A stretch of 64,000 nt of DNA. It comes from Perlabentimonas gracilis. GTDB lineage: Bacteria; Bacteroidota; Bacteroidia; Bacteroidales; Tenuifilaceae. Position 1 is the stretch's first letter; every line of letters begins with the position of its first letter. The notes below the pieces were generated by a model that was not told where the DNA came from, did no database searches, and worked only from the letters and a program-made list of their open reading frames with translations. Location of the stretch: assembly GCF_011174675.1 (NCBI RefSeq), contig NZ_JAANIG010000022.1, positions 1 through 64,000 on the forward strand, written 5' to 3'. Below, piece by piece: positions 1-9,055 of the stretch. The position numbers were made by a program, and so were the translations under genes.

Positions 1-274
1 AAAAAGGAGTTGCATACACAAAGCTTGCTAGGTGGTTTAATGAAATTACCGATTCAGGTTTTAAATCCTTCAACACCATTTCAGCAACAGTATATTCCCA
101 CTATCCTGAAATATTAAACTTCTTCAATAACAGAAGCACAAATGCTTCTGCTGAAAGTTTTAATGCTAAAATAAAATCATTTAGAGCAACCCTGAGAGGA
201 GTTAAAGATACTTCATTTTTTATGTTTAGGTTGGCTAAAATCTATGCTTAGTCCACAACTTTTTAAACTGATCC
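1..274 (+). mobile_element. 3' end of an ISAon1/ISL3-like insertion sequence (transposase C-terminus and probable right end)
   Basis: The frame from base 3 is open to a TAG at 249-251 and encodes the last 82 residues of a transposase; the rest lies before the window. The C-terminal block NASAESFNAKIKSFRATLRG is the conserved tail of Bacteroidota transposases annotated as ISAon1 family (DDE transposase of ISL3 type). The bases just after the stop, about 252-274 (TCCACAACTTTTTAAACTGA), look like the terminal inverted repeat of such elements, because a foreign coding frame begins directly after them. Family assignment is from recalled motif similarity; the other end and the target duplication cannot be seen. 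Confidence 0.75.
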
Positions 275-388
275 CTTGCTACCGTGGTTCGTGGTGCTGT
301 TGATAAGGAGGAGCTGAAAAAGGTAATGAAGCTGCCCGAGCATATGCATGTGGTGCTATGCCAGTCGGTAGGTTATTCGGCAGAGTAG
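275..388 (+). pseudogene. 3' remnant of a nitroreductase (SagB/ThcOx-like) gene cut by the IS
   Basis: Directly after the IS end a frame runs to a TAG at 386-388 and encodes about 37 residues with no start codon of its own. It contains VVRGAVDKEELKKVM and ends MHVVLCQSVGYSAE. A C-terminus of the form '(H)xxLxQxVGYP' is typical of SagB-type nitroreductase/dehydrogenase-fold flavoproteins. The simplest reading is that the IS at 1-274 inserted into this gene and left only the tail here. It lies tail to tail with the chemotaxis receptor gene at 394. The family is an inference from a short stretch. Confidence 0.55.
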
Positions 389-393
389 ATGGG

Positions 394-1848
394 TTATACC
401 TTAAAGTAACCGGTAAGGGTGTTGAATCCATCCGCTTGATCGGAAAGAATTTCGGCTGCAGCGCTTAGCTCTTCTGCCGAGGCAGCATTCTTTTGGCTTA
501 CTTGGTTGATTTCTTGTAACGAAGCATTTACTTGGCTCATATTAGTTTGCTGCCCTTTGGTTAGAGCAAGCACCTCACTCACAAGCGAAGCGGTTTCCTT
601 AACCTGTGGGATTAGTTTTTGTAGCAAGCCATTTGCATGCGATGTGACCTTATGAGTATTGACCGATATTTTGCTAATCTCATCGGCAGCTGCCCTACTT
701 TTATCAGCTAGTTTTTTAACCTCTGTTGCAACTACGGAAAATCCTTTGCCATATTCACCTGCTCTGGCTGCTTCTACGGCTGCATTGAGTGCTAGAATGT
801 TTGTTTGCACAGCAATATCGGAAATGATACGGATTTTTTGTGTAATCTGCTCAACTTCATTGGCACTTTGTTGATACGCTAACCCCACACTTGCAACGCT
901 TTTAGCTAGCGTTTCGCTAAGTTCAGTTGTGCTATTGGCACTTTCCACAATTTGATCGATGCTCGATGATATCTCTTCTATGGATGATGATAATTCCTCT
1001 ACCGTTGAAGCTTGCTCATTGGCTCCCGAACCCAAGCTTTGTGAGCCTGAGCTAACCTCCTTGCTGAGCATATTAAACTCGTTAGAAGTGTCTTTTATGG
1101 CCCTAACTACATCCATTATGATTCTTACCATAGCGGTTAAGGCTTTGTAAAGCAGCGATATCTCATCGTTACCTTTAGCCCCAATGGTTGTGGTTAGGTC
1201 GCCCTCCGACACTTGCTTGGAGAAGGCCACGCCTCTTCGAAGAGGTTTTACCAACGAGTTGCTAAAAATGATTACCACTACAAAGAAAATGCTGAAAACG
1301 AGAGGAGAAAAAACGAGCATAGTGGTTACCATTTTTTTTATGTCGGCATAAGCCTCGTTGGTGTATACCTTTGCAAACACGTATGCTTGTGAGGTTGGCG
1401 ACACCCTTGTTCCGTAATAGATTACTTCTTGCTCGGTGCCGTTTTCATTTGTTGTATCTATGTTTCTAAGGATGTTTTTATCGCTACCAATTATTGTTTG
1501 GGCTAAGTCAAAATCTAATGTTTTCAGCAAGGTGTTTGGGTGATACGAGAGTGAATTGGATAGGTCAACAACAAAGAAGTAACCTGACCCAATAAATCCG
1601 ATATCTTTGATTACATTATGAATTTCCTCAGCTGGGCTTTTTGCTTGGGTTGTTTTAGTCTCAATGGTTTTAACAATATCATTTATGGACTCTAAGCTCG
1701 ATAGTGCTCTTTGGTCAACAACCTTTACAATTCTATTTTTTTCAAAAACATATGCACTGTAGGCCAGGGCTAAAATAAGCAGCATGGCTGAGACCGATAT
1801 AACAAGGTTCATTTTCGCTCTTATCCTAATATTGTCTAGTAGTTTCAT
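394..1848 (-). CDS. Methyl-accepting chemotaxis protein with single-Cache sensor
   Basis: Membrane chemoreceptor of 484 residues. A first membrane helix (about 15-36) is followed by a periplasmic Cache-type sensor domain (about 37-175), a second helix (about 177-200), a HAMP linker (about 202-250) and the cytoplasmic signalling domain. The conserved hairpin tip reads [17 protein letters not shown] and would contact CheW and CheA. There is no C-terminal NWETF-like tether for CheR/CheB. It is the second gene of a two-receptor unit, 13 bases after the receptor at 1862-3313 on the same strand. No cheA, cheW or flagellar genes are in the window, so the output could be chemotaxis, gliding or another Che-like pathway. 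The ligand is unknown. Confidence 0.93.
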   Translation of the reverse strand: MKLLDNIRIRAKMNLVISVSAMLLILALAYSAYVFEKNRIVKVVDQRALSSLESINDIVKTIETKTTQAKSPAEEIHNVIKDIGFIGSGYFFVVDLSNSLSYHPNTLLKTLDFDLAQTIIGSDKNILRNIDTTNENGTEQEVIYYGTRVSPTSQAYVFAKVYTNEAYADIKKMVTTMLVFSPLVFSIFFVVVIIFSNSLVKPLRRGVAFSKQVSEGDLTTTIGAKGNDEISLLYKALTAMVRIIMDVVRAIKDTSNEFNMLSKEVSSGSQSLGSGANEQASTVEELSSSIEEISSSIDQIVESANSTTELSETLAKSVASVGLAYQQSANEVEQITQKIRIISDIAVQTNILALNAAVEAARAGEYGKGFSVVATEVKKLADKSRAAADEISKISVNTHKVTSHANGLLQKLIPQVKETASLVSEVLALTKGQQTNMSQVNASLQEINQVSQKNAASAEELSAAAEILSDQADGFNTLTGYFKV

Positions 1849-1861
1849 ATCTCTACCTATT

Positions 1862-3313
1862 TTAGTGCTTAAAGAATGATACTTGGCTGATTAGCTGCTT
1901 GGTTTTACTCGCAAGCGCTTCTGCCGTAAGCTTAATGCTGTCTGCAATGTTGGCGTTGTTATGTGTAACATCGCTGAGCTGATGAATTGCCGTTTGAATC
2001 TGTTCAACACCTTGTTCAAGTTCAACAATAGCAGTTACGACCTCCTGAATATGCAAGGCGCTTTTCTCTATGGTAGGTAAAATACTTAGAAGTTCTTCCT
2101 CAGAGTTTATGGAGGTGGATAGGGTATTTTTTGCCAAGCCCGTGATTTCTTGGGCGGCAATGTTGCTTTTCTCGGCTAGTTTTTTCACCTCGGCGGCAAC
2201 CACTGCAAAACCCCGACCATGTTCGCCTGCTCTGGCGGCTTCCACTGCAGCGTTTAGCGCTAGTAGGTTGGTTTGGAAGGCTATCTGGCTTACAGCTTCA
2301 ATTTTTTTGGCAATCTCCTTAATGGCCACTAGGCTTTTTTCTGATGAGGATTTAAGGCTATTCAAGTCTTCAGATGTGTTCTTAGCCAAGCGGCCTGTTT
2401 GGTTTACTACTCTTGAGGCTTGTTTAAACGAGTCTGCAATTTCATCATAGGTTGTGGCTAAAACTTTAACCAGACCCGATTGCAAATCGACAGACTTTGA
2501 CACTTCCCTTGCCGAAGACGATATTTCTTGTCCTGTTGTGCTAACCTGATTTGCTCCAAGGTCAATCTCTTTTACTACCTCCAGTATTTTTTGCTGCATG
2601 TAATTAAGCGCATTGGCAAGCTCGCCCATCTCATCTTTTCTGTGGAGTGAGAAATTCGAATGTAAATCGCCCTCTGAAATTCCTTTTGCAAAATCTAACC
2701 CATTTGTTAGGGGCTTGGTTATCGATTTAGTGAATGAGAGGATGACAAAAACAAAGATTGATAGGTATAGGAGTATAAAAAGAACAATGGTAATTTTCTT
2801 TTTTCTCACCTCACCATCCACCTCGTTGTGTGGCATACATACTATGCTCACTAGGTTGGTGTTATCCACAATGTAACCGTAGGCGCTAATATTATCGAGC
2901 ATTATCTTTTCAACCCTTCCATTTAATAGAGCAGTTCTATTTCTGCTCTGAAGTATGGTTCTAACAATCTCGATATTATTTGAAGAATTTGAATTGATTG
3001 GTTCCCAGACAATTTTACCTGTATCATCAGCAATTAAAGGGTATCCTTCTTTCAAATATCTCTTTTGAAGAAGAAGCGACGAAAGCTTGGTGGCGTTTTC
3101 TGGGTTTAGCTTACCCTCCGATTTTGTTATGAGTTTTAGGTGAACAGATAAAATTTTCGCCTGTTCATACGAGTAGCTATCAGCATCATTTCTTATGCGT
3201 TCAACCTGTGTAGTGTAGGTTTTGTGGGCTAGGACAAGCACCATAAGTATGCTAAGCCCGATTACCACAGCATTAAGCCTGATGCTAAATTTTATGTTGG
3301 TAAAGTTTCCCAT
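1862..3313 (-). CDS. Methyl-accepting chemotaxis protein with single-Cache sensor
   Basis: Chemoreceptor of 483 residues with the same layout as its downstream neighbour: N-terminal helix (about 13-30), extracytoplasmic Cache-like domain, second helix (about 173-195), HAMP (about 197-247) and signalling domain. The hairpin tip is [20 protein letters not shown]. The sensor halves of the two receptors are only weakly alike while the tips are nearly identical, so they probably bind different ligands and share one kinase array. It is the promoter-proximal gene of the pair and is divergent from mutS across a 208-base gap. No C-terminal CheR tether is visible. Confidence 0.93.
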   Translation of the reverse strand: MGNFTNIKFSIRLNAVVIGLSILMVLVLAHKTYTTQVERIRNDADSYSYEQAKILSVHLKLITKSEGKLNPENATKLSSLLLQKRYLKEGYPLIADDTGKIVWEPINSNSSNNIEIVRTILQSRNRTALLNGRVEKIMLDNISAYGYIVDNTNLVSIVCMPHNEVDGEVRKKKITIVLFILLYLSIFVFVILSFTKSITKPLTNGLDFAKGISEGDLHSNFSLHRKDEMGELANALNYMQQKILEVVKEIDLGANQVSTTGQEISSSAREVSKSVDLQSGLVKVLATTYDEIADSFKQASRVVNQTGRLAKNTSEDLNSLKSSSEKSLVAIKEIAKKIEAVSQIAFQTNLLALNAAVEAARAGEHGRGFAVVAAEVKKLAEKSNIAAQEITGLAKNTLSTSINSEEELLSILPTIEKSALHIQEVVTAIVELEQGVEQIQTAIHQLSDVTHNNANIADSIKLTAEALASKTKQLISQVSFFKH

Positions 3314-3447
3314 ATGTACGATGAATAATGATTGTAGACCCTGTAAATGTAGGAAAATTAGTAATAGCTACTCTTCTGTTACATTAAACGTTTAGGTAAA
3401 ATAGCAAATGCGGCATGCAAAAAGTATTAAACCCAAAATTTGTTTTC

Positions 3448-3455
3448 TACATTTG
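3448..3455 (+). promoter_or_regulatory. Candidate -7 promoter element for mutS
   Basis: TACATTTG fits the Bacteroidota -7 consensus TAnnTTTG and lies about 65 bases before the mutS start. No clear TTTG sits at the expected distance upstream, so the call rests on the -7 element alone. Confidence 0.4.
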
Positions 3456-3521
3456 TGCTATCAAATCTTTTGAATTATACGCTCTAGCTTAGTTTAGGGT
3501 TCTATTAAAAATAATCTGATT

Positions 3522-6152
3522 TTGAGTTCTTCAGCCAAAAATATTGTTGAAACGCCCCTAATGAAGCAGTATAACTCCATTAAGCGGAAGCACCCCGATG
3601 CGATTCTGCTTTTTAGAGTGGGCGATTTTTACGAAACCTTTAGCGAGGATGCCATTAAAGCGGCCGAAATATTAGGCATTACCCTTACCCGTAGGGCCAA
3701 CGGAGCAGCTTCGTTTGTAGAGCTGGCCGGGTTCCCCCATCATGCTCTCGACACCTACCTACCCAAGTTGGTTAGGGCGGGGCAACGAGTTGCCATTTGT
3801 GAGCAGCTCGAGGATCCCAAGATGACCAAAACCATTGTGAAGCGTGGAGTTACCGAAATGGTAACCCCTGGCGTTTCGTTCAATGATAACGTGCTGGAGC
3901 GCAAGGAGAACAACTTCCTGGCCTGTGTTCATCTCGATAAAAGGGCAGCTGGAGTGGCATTCCTCGATATTTCAACAGGCGAGTTTTACCTAGCCGAAGG
4001 CTCCTATGAGTACATCGATAAGCTAATTACCAACTTTAATCCCAAGGAGGTTCTGGTTGAACGCTCGAAGTACCGCGATTTTGTTGATTTTTTTGGAACC
4101 CGATACTATGTTTATAAATTCGATGAGTGGGCTTACCATGAGGAGGGGGCTAGGGAGAAGTTAGTAAACCATTTTCAAACCGCTAGCCTTAAGGGGTTTG
4201 GTGTTGACGGAATGAGCCTTGGAATAGTTGCCGCTGGTGCCGCCCTGTACTACCTCGATATCACACAGCATAGCCAAGCAAAGCATCTTGCCACCATTTC
4301 GCGAATCGAGGAGGAGAAGTACGTGTGGCTCGATAAGTTTACCATTCGTAACCTTGAGCTATTCTACTCGGTGAATGAGGGAGCCAAAACATTGGTCGAT
4401 ATTATCGACAAGACAGTTTCGCCCATGGGAAGCCGTTTGCTTAAGAAATGGATTTCGCTACCCCTTAAGGACGAAAAGCCCATAGCCGAAAGGCTAAATG
4501 TGGTGGAGTACTTCATCAACTCAATAGACAAAGCCGATTTGCTACGCGATGGTATTCGTGAAATGGGCGATCTGGAGCGGGTAATATCCAAAGCAGCAGT
4601 AGGTCGTATCTCGCCCCGCGAGATAGTAACCCTTAAGAATGCTTTAGAGGCCTTGGTTACAATTAAGCAAACCTGCGAGCAGTCCGATGAGCCAACCCTA
4701 ATGCGGTTGGGTGAGCAGATTAATCTTTGTACCCGTATTCGGGAGCGTATTGAGCGCGAGATTGTAGAGGATCCACCGGCGCAGCTAAATAAGGGGAATG
4801 TAATTGCCAGTGGGGTGAATGCCGATCTTGATGAGTTAAGGGAGATTATGCACTCGGGTAAGGAGTACCTGCTAAACCTCCAGCAGCGCGAATCGGAGCG
4901 TACAGGGATATCGTCGCTTAAGGTTAGCTTCAATAATGTTTTTGGATACTACATAGAGGTGCGCAATACGCACAAGGATAAGGTGCCGCCTGAGTGGATT
5001 CGCAAGCAAACCCTTGTTTCGGCGGAGCGATACATTACTGAGGAGCTTAAGGAGTATGAGGCAAAGATTCTTGGTGCCGAGGAAAAGGTTATGGCCATAG
5101 AGCAACAAATTTTTGAGCAGCTGGTTTTTAGCTTAACTGAGTATATCGCCTCAATACAGCTCAATGCCAATCTGGTAGCGCAGCTCGACTGCTTATTGTC
5201 ATTTGCCTCATCGGCAGCTGAGTATGGTTACTGTAAGCCTAAGGTAAATCAGGGCGATGCAATAGATATTAGGGAGGGGCGTCACCCAGTAATTGAACGG
5301 ATGTTGCCTGCAGGAGAGGAGTATGTCTCGAACGATGTGCTGCTGAATGGCGATGCGCAGCAGATCATCATCATCACGGGGCCCAATATGTCGGGTAAGT
5401 CTGCTTTGCTTAGGCAAACGGCACTCATCGTGCTTATGGCACAAATGGGGTCCTACGTTCCGGCCAACGCGGCTACCATTGGGCTAGTCGATAAAATTTT
5501 TACCCGTGTGGGCGCATCGGACAACATATCCCTAGGCGAGTCAACCTTTATGGTGGAGATGCATGAGGCTGCTAGCATCCTCAATAACATCTCGGATCGT
5601 AGCTTGGTGCTACTCGATGAGATTGGCCGGGGAACATCTACCTACGATGGAATTTCCATTGCCTGGGCAATGACCGAGTATATCCATGAGAATCCCAACG
5701 GCAAGGCCAAAACTCTTTTTGCCACACATTACCACGAGCTTAACGAGATGGAGGGGGCTTTCCCTCGCATAAAAAACTATAATGTATCCATAAAGGAGCT
5801 AGATAACAAGGTGATATTCCTGCGTAAGCTTGTTCCTGGAGGTAGTGCGCATAGCTTTGGTATTCATGTGGCTCGTATGGCGGGAATGCCACCCAGCGTG
5901 GTGAAAAGAGCCACTGAAATACTTGCCGATCTGGAGAAGAGTCCACAGGATCAGAGGCTGAACAAGCCAAGTGCTGAGCTTGGGAAGAGTCGCGAGGGTT
6001 ACCAGCTAAGTATTTTCCAACTCGACGACCCCGTGCTTAAGCAGATTCGAGACCAGCTGCTTTCGCTAGATATTAACAACCTTACCCCCGTTGAGGCGCT
6101 CAACAAGCTAAACGATATAAAACGGTTGGCGGGAGTAAGCGATAAGAAGTAG
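3522..6152 (+). CDS. mutS: DNA mismatch repair protein MutS
   Basis: MutS recognises mismatches and small loops and recruits MutL. The 876-residue protein has the usual length. Near residues 33-40 it carries the mismatch-contacting F-x-E in GDFYETF. Connector, lever and clamp domains follow, then the ABC-type ATPase with Walker [14 protein letters not shown] (near 620), a Walker B ending in [10 protein letters not shown], and the conserved FATHYHEL. The chosen start is a TTG at 3522. The first in-frame ATG comes 13 residues later (MKQYN) and would still keep the mismatch motif, but family members usually begin with the [10 protein letters not shown] stretch, which only the TTG start includes. 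It is a single gene flanked by convergent and divergent neighbours. Confidence 0.97.
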   Translation: MSSSAKNIVETPLMKQYNSIKRKHPDAILLFRVGDFYETFSEDAIKAAEILGITLTRRANGAASFVELAGFPHHALDTYLPKLVRAGQRVAICEQLEDPKMTKTIVKRGVTEMVTPGVSFNDNVLERKENNFLACVHLDKRAAGVAFLDISTGEFYLAEGSYEYIDKLITNFNPKEVLVERSKYRDFVDFFGTRYYVYKFDEWAYHEEGAREKLVNHFQTASLKGFGVDGMSLGIVAAGAALYYLDITQHSQAKHLATISRIEEEKYVWLDKFTIRNLELFYSVNEGAKTLVDIIDKTVSPMGSRLLKKWISLPLKDEKPIAERLNVVEYFINSIDKADLLRDGIREMGDLERVISKAAVGRISPREIVTLKNALEALVTIKQTCEQSDEPTLMRLGEQINLCTRIRERIEREIVEDPPAQLNKGNVIASGVNADLDELREIMHSGKEYLLNLQQRESERTGISSLKVSFNNVFGYYIEVRNTHKDKVPPEWIRKQTLVSAERYITEELKEYEAKILGAEEKVMAIEQQIFEQLVFSLTEYIASIQLNANLVAQLDCLLSFASSAAEYGYCKPKVNQGDAIDIREGRHPVIERMLPAGEEYVSNDVLLNGDAQQIIIITGPNMSGKSALLRQTALIVLMAQMGSYVPANAATIGLVDKIFTRVGASDNISLGESTFMVEMHEAASILNNISDRSLVLLDEIGRGTSTYDGISIAWAMTEYIHENPNGKAKTLFATHYHELNEMEGAFPRIKNYNVSIKELDNKVIFLRKLVPGGSAHSFGIHVARMAGMPPSVVKRATEILADLEKSPQDQRLNKPSAELGKSREGYQLSIFQLDDPVLKQIRDQLLSLDINNLTPVEALNKLNDIKRLAGVSDKK

Positions 6153-6157
6153 ATCTT

Positions 6158-7381
6158 TTAGCTTTTGTTGGTTGGTAATGATATCGACACCTTTGTGCCT
6201 ATATTTGGGGTGCTATCGATGCATAGCGTGCCGTTTATCTTGGCTACTAATTCTCTACAAATTTGAAGCCCTAGCCCAGTCCCTTTTTCCTTCTCAGTAC
6301 CCAGTTGGCTTTCCAAATCGCTGGAGTTTAATATGGAATTTACTTTTTCGGAATCCATTCCAATGCCTTTGTCGGTAATGGTAATAAGTGTGTGCTGTTC
6401 GTTGGGAAGTATGCTAATTGTTATATTGCTTCCTCTATGCGAATATTTAAGGGCGTTAGATAGGAAGTTACGAATAATAATTCCAAGGATTTCAGGATCG
6501 GTCCAAACCTGTGAGTATTTATCAATATCTAGCTCAACTCGGATTTCTTTACTTCTGGCAATGTCCTCGAGGGCTAAAACCTGCTTGTTTACAATGGACT
6601 GAATGTCAACACTGCTCAAACTAATATTTATCTCATCGGTTTGAGTCCAGGCCCAGTTAAGCAGGTTGTCGGCTACGCTATATAGGTGTTGTGCTCTTTC
6701 GTGTATCTGTTGGAGCCTGAGCTTAAAGTAGTCAGGTTTATGTAGTTTCTCCTCAAAGTTAAGCAGCATCACCTCGGTTAGCCCCATGAATGCGTTGAAG
6801 GGGCTTCTTAGGTCATGCGCAATAATTGACAATAGTTTGGTTTTGGTCTCGTTAAGGTTTCGTAGCTCGTCATTTTGCTTCTCAATTTCTCTTGTTCTGT
6901 CAACAACCTTTTCTTCCAGCTCCTTATTACGTTCCTTAAGCAATTTGTAAGGTACGCTATCGCCCACATCTTGCCCCTCGGCGGGTTGCGACCAGTGGCC
7001 GTGTGCTATTTTCCAGCGCTCATCCTCCTTCACCATGATAACAGTTGAGCGATTGTTTTTACAGTCGATAACCTCTTGCCCTGCCCAGATCTTCATATCC
7101 ATCGTTACAGTTAGGTAGGCTGAGGATGGACTGGTACGGAACACCTCAATTCCAGTTATATTGTAATCAATGGGGTTTGGTGACTGAGTAAACTCACGCT
7201 GATAGAAAGAAAGGGTATTGGTGGTGGAGGTGCTATGTTCGTCGATTCCTGTGCCAAACATGGTGAACTCCTGGGCAAACATGGTTACCATTTTATCCCA
7301 GTCGCGTTGAGTGTAAGCGTCAAAATACTCAAGGTATGCGCTGATTATTGCTTGCCTCTCTTTGCTGCTGGTTGAGTTCAT
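6158..7381 (-). CDS. Histidine kinase with N-terminal NTF2/SnoaL-like domain
   Basis: A soluble sensor kinase of 407 residues from the ATG at 7381; a longer TTG-initiated version adds only 12 poorly conserved residues. Residues 1-135 form an NTF2/SnoaL-like (DUF4440-type) fold with a W-rich end (DERWKIAHGHWS). A coiled-coil linker follows, then the dimerisation/phosphoacceptor domain with the acceptor in IIAHDLRSPFNAF, and a HATPase domain with N box NFLSNALKYSH and G boxes DKGIGM and GTGLGLQI. There is no membrane helix and no adjacent response regulator, so it is an orphan kinase. NTF2-like folds often bind small ligands, which suggests cytoplasmic ligand sensing; the ligand is unknown. It is convergent with mutS, 5 bases from it. 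Confidence 0.88.
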   Translation of the reverse strand: MNSTSSKERQAIISAYLEYFDAYTQRDWDKMVTMFAQEFTMFGTGIDEHSTSTTNTLSFYQREFTQSPNPIDYNITGIEVFRTSPSSAYLTVTMDMKIWAGQEVIDCKNNRSTVIMVKEDERWKIAHGHWSQPAEGQDVGDSVPYKLLKERNKELEEKVVDRTREIEKQNDELRNLNETKTKLLSIIAHDLRSPFNAFMGLTEVMLLNFEEKLHKPDYFKLRLQQIHERAQHLYSVADNLLNWAWTQTDEINISLSSVDIQSIVNKQVLALEDIARSKEIRVELDIDKYSQVWTDPEILGIIIRNFLSNALKYSHRGSNITISILPNEQHTLITITDKGIGMDSEKVNSILNSSDLESQLGTEKEKGTGLGLQICRELVAKINGTLCIDSTPNIGTKVSISLPTNKS

Positions 7382-7529
7382 CGCTATTTTAGTATACGCC
7401 GTTTGTGTTGACCCCAAAGATAAAAAATATTTATTTAACCAATTTTTTTTGAAATTTGGTTAGATTTTATCTTCGGGTAATACATCTACTATTACGGCAA
7501 GAAAAGAGAGAGGGTTGCAGCTGCTGGGG

Positions 7530-8148
7530 GTATAAAACAGTAATGGGAACCATTCAACGCGAACAGTTCCCATTCACTAGCCGAAACCGAGGTTTCATTT
7601 AGTGCCAGACTACGGTTATTCCGACTGGCATACAGCGAATATCTGGCGATACTCCCTTAGTAGCCCTTGGCTTTCCCAACCCTACCGGTTAGAGTAGGAT
7701 TTTCGAGCTGTCCTTTCGGTTGCTCCTAGGAGTTTCCTTCCGGGACGAAGTGTCGTTTGGTAAAGACCTACTTCCTTTGGTTTTGCCTCTGGTTAGCTCT
7801 TCTTGTGCTTTTCCTTGCGGAGCCACTTACATTCCGGGCTATCCATTTTTGGTGGCAATGCCTTTACTCGGCAGGCAACCCCTAGCCTGTTCATACGAAC
7901 ATTTTTTGGGGTTCAGCATTTGCTCAGCAGAGCGTAAGCTCTGTTTGGCTTGCTGCTTTCGACTCAATCATTTGAAGAACGCTAGGCGATCTTGGCTTGA
8001 CTGACCTTGCCCTTTGGGCTAACCCTTTGGGTTTGGACTTCGGCTCTGGGGTAAGCAGATTTTGCAATCTGGATGAAATTTTAATGCTGCACCTAAGCAG
8101 CTATTATCATTTCCTTACCTTTCTGAGCAGCCTTTTATCTCTCGTCTG
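7530..8148 (-). ncRNA. Candidate large structured non-coding RNA (about 620 nt), family not recognised
   Basis: This stretch has no convincing gene but is packed with short complementary arms. Examples are 7542-7550/7566-7574 (9 bp), 7603-7608/7625-7630 with inner 7613-7615/7621-7623, 7681-7685/7694-7698, 7705-7708/7722-7725 with 7712-7713/7718-7719, 7812-7814/7819-7821, 7822-7826/7852-7856, 7860-7863/7873-7876, 7877-7882/7908-7913 enclosing 7889-7892/7897-7900, 7928-7933/7938-7943, 8009-8012/8016-8019, 8021-8025/8029-8033, 8056-8061/8066-8071 and 8086-8090/8097-8101. Read on the minus strand, three hairpins have GNRA loops (GAAA, GCAA, GCAA) and many loops are A-rich; one loop (7934-7937) is GNRA only on the plus strand. 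A promoter of Bacteroidota type lies just upstream. The last 9-bp hairpin is followed by a short T run, like a terminator. I do not recognise tmRNA, RNase P, SRP, 6S or intron signatures. Confidence 0.6.
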
Positions 8149-8154
8149 GTAGAA

Positions 8155-8186
8155 CAAATATATAGCTGAAAAGTACCCAGATGCAA
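8155..8186 (-). promoter_or_regulatory. Candidate promoter of the structured RNA
   Basis: On the minus strand TATATTTG (8155-8162) matches the Bacteroidota -7 consensus TAnnTTTG. A TTG (8184-8186, in CTTG) stands 21 bases upstream, the normal place for the -33 element. Transcription would start near 8148, at the edge of the hairpin-rich stretch. No gene on this strand lies between here and the kinase at 7381, so the structured region is the likely product. Confidence 0.6.
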
Positions 8187-8340
8187 GTTTTTTTCGTTGT
8201 ATTAATTAACTCTGTATCAACATCAATTATTAACAATTGTTGATAACCTTGGAGGCTTGACTGGGCTTGGAATGTGCTTTACTGTTATTCGATTTTTCTG
8301 TGGTTATTAACATCACAAGGTGAAAACATTTTGACTTTGG

Positions 8341-9033
8341 CTAATATTTTTTTACGCTGCCGAGGCCAGAAATATTTGCTTTCACCATTGGGTTACCTGC
8401 ATAGCGAATCGATCCAATGCCCGACACTGTGGCCTCGAGCATTTCGGTTGCCAGCACGTTTACCTTACCTACCCCGCTATTGCTTACCTTAGCATTAGTA
8501 GCTTTAAGCTCGGTTGCGTTGATATTGCCTACACCGCTTACGCTTATCCTTAGATATTCGGTTGAACCTCTAACATCCATATTGCACACGCCGCTGCAGG
8601 TAAGCCTAAAGCTGTCCGAGGTAAGATCCATTTCAATATTGCCTACACCCGATACCACCATCCTAAACTCGGGGAGGGTAAGGGTGCGTATTGTTTTCAT
8701 ATCAACAGCGCCGCCAATATTAAGCTGTTTCAGGTCGCTAATCTCTATCTTAACCACCACATCCTCTCGGCTTCTCCACTTCCAGTCACTTGTAAGGGTT
8801 GCCTTTCCGTTTCTAATATTGGTGTCAATCTCCTTTAGTAAGTATTCCTCACCAAGAATTTCGATGTTGGGCTTATTGCCCTGCACCACCACTAGCTGGC
8901 ATGCAATGTTTATCGAAATAGTTTCGACCTCTGAGATGTCATAGATCCTCTTTCCTTTTTGGGTTTGACCTAGAGCAAGCCCTGTGCAAGCCAGAGCAAA
9001 AAGAGTGATAAGAACAATGGTTTTTGTTTTCAT
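8341..9033 (-). CDS. GIN-domain (DUF2807) exported protein
   Basis: A 230-residue exported protein. The ATG at 9033 (MKTKTIVLITLFALA) begins a signal peptide that probably ends near ALG-Q, and it falls 22 bases after the upstream permease. The mature part is a right-handed beta-helix with repeated SGVGN/SGVGK/SGIGS turns, the hallmark of the 'head GIN' domain. The family's molecular function is not established; members are common in Bacteroidota and often follow transporter or regulator genes. As the last gene of the ABC exporter operon it may act at the envelope with that system, which is inference from position. Confidence 0.85.
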   Translation of the reverse strand: MKTKTIVLITLFALACTGLALGQTQKGKRIYDISEVETISINIACQLVVVQGNKPNIEILGEEYLLKEIDTNIRNGKATLTSDWKWRSREDVVVKIEISDLKQLNIGGAVDMKTIRTLTLPEFRMVVSGVGNIEMDLTSDSFRLTCSGVCNMDVRGSTEYLRISVSGVGNINATELKATNAKVSNSGVGKVNVLATEMLEATVSGIGSIRYAGNPMVKANISGLGSVKKY

Positions 9034-9055
9034 GCTGATATGATTTAGTTTATTT

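Noticed and set aside
7720-8004. A 94-codon plus-strand frame in the structured region
   Set aside because: Composition is unlike a protein of this genome (many Cys, Leu, Phe), it spans numerous hairpins and has no family resemblance. The minus-strand RNA reading explains the region better.
7530-8148. Structured region as tmRNA, RNase P RNA, SRP RNA or a group II intron
   Set aside because: I find no tmRNA tag or acceptor end, no RNase P core strings, no SRP GGAAG-type apical loop and no domain V-like hairpin.
8274-8944. Plus-strand frames overlapping the GIN-domain gene
   Set aside because: They are antisense to a well-supported exported beta-helix gene and have no family features.
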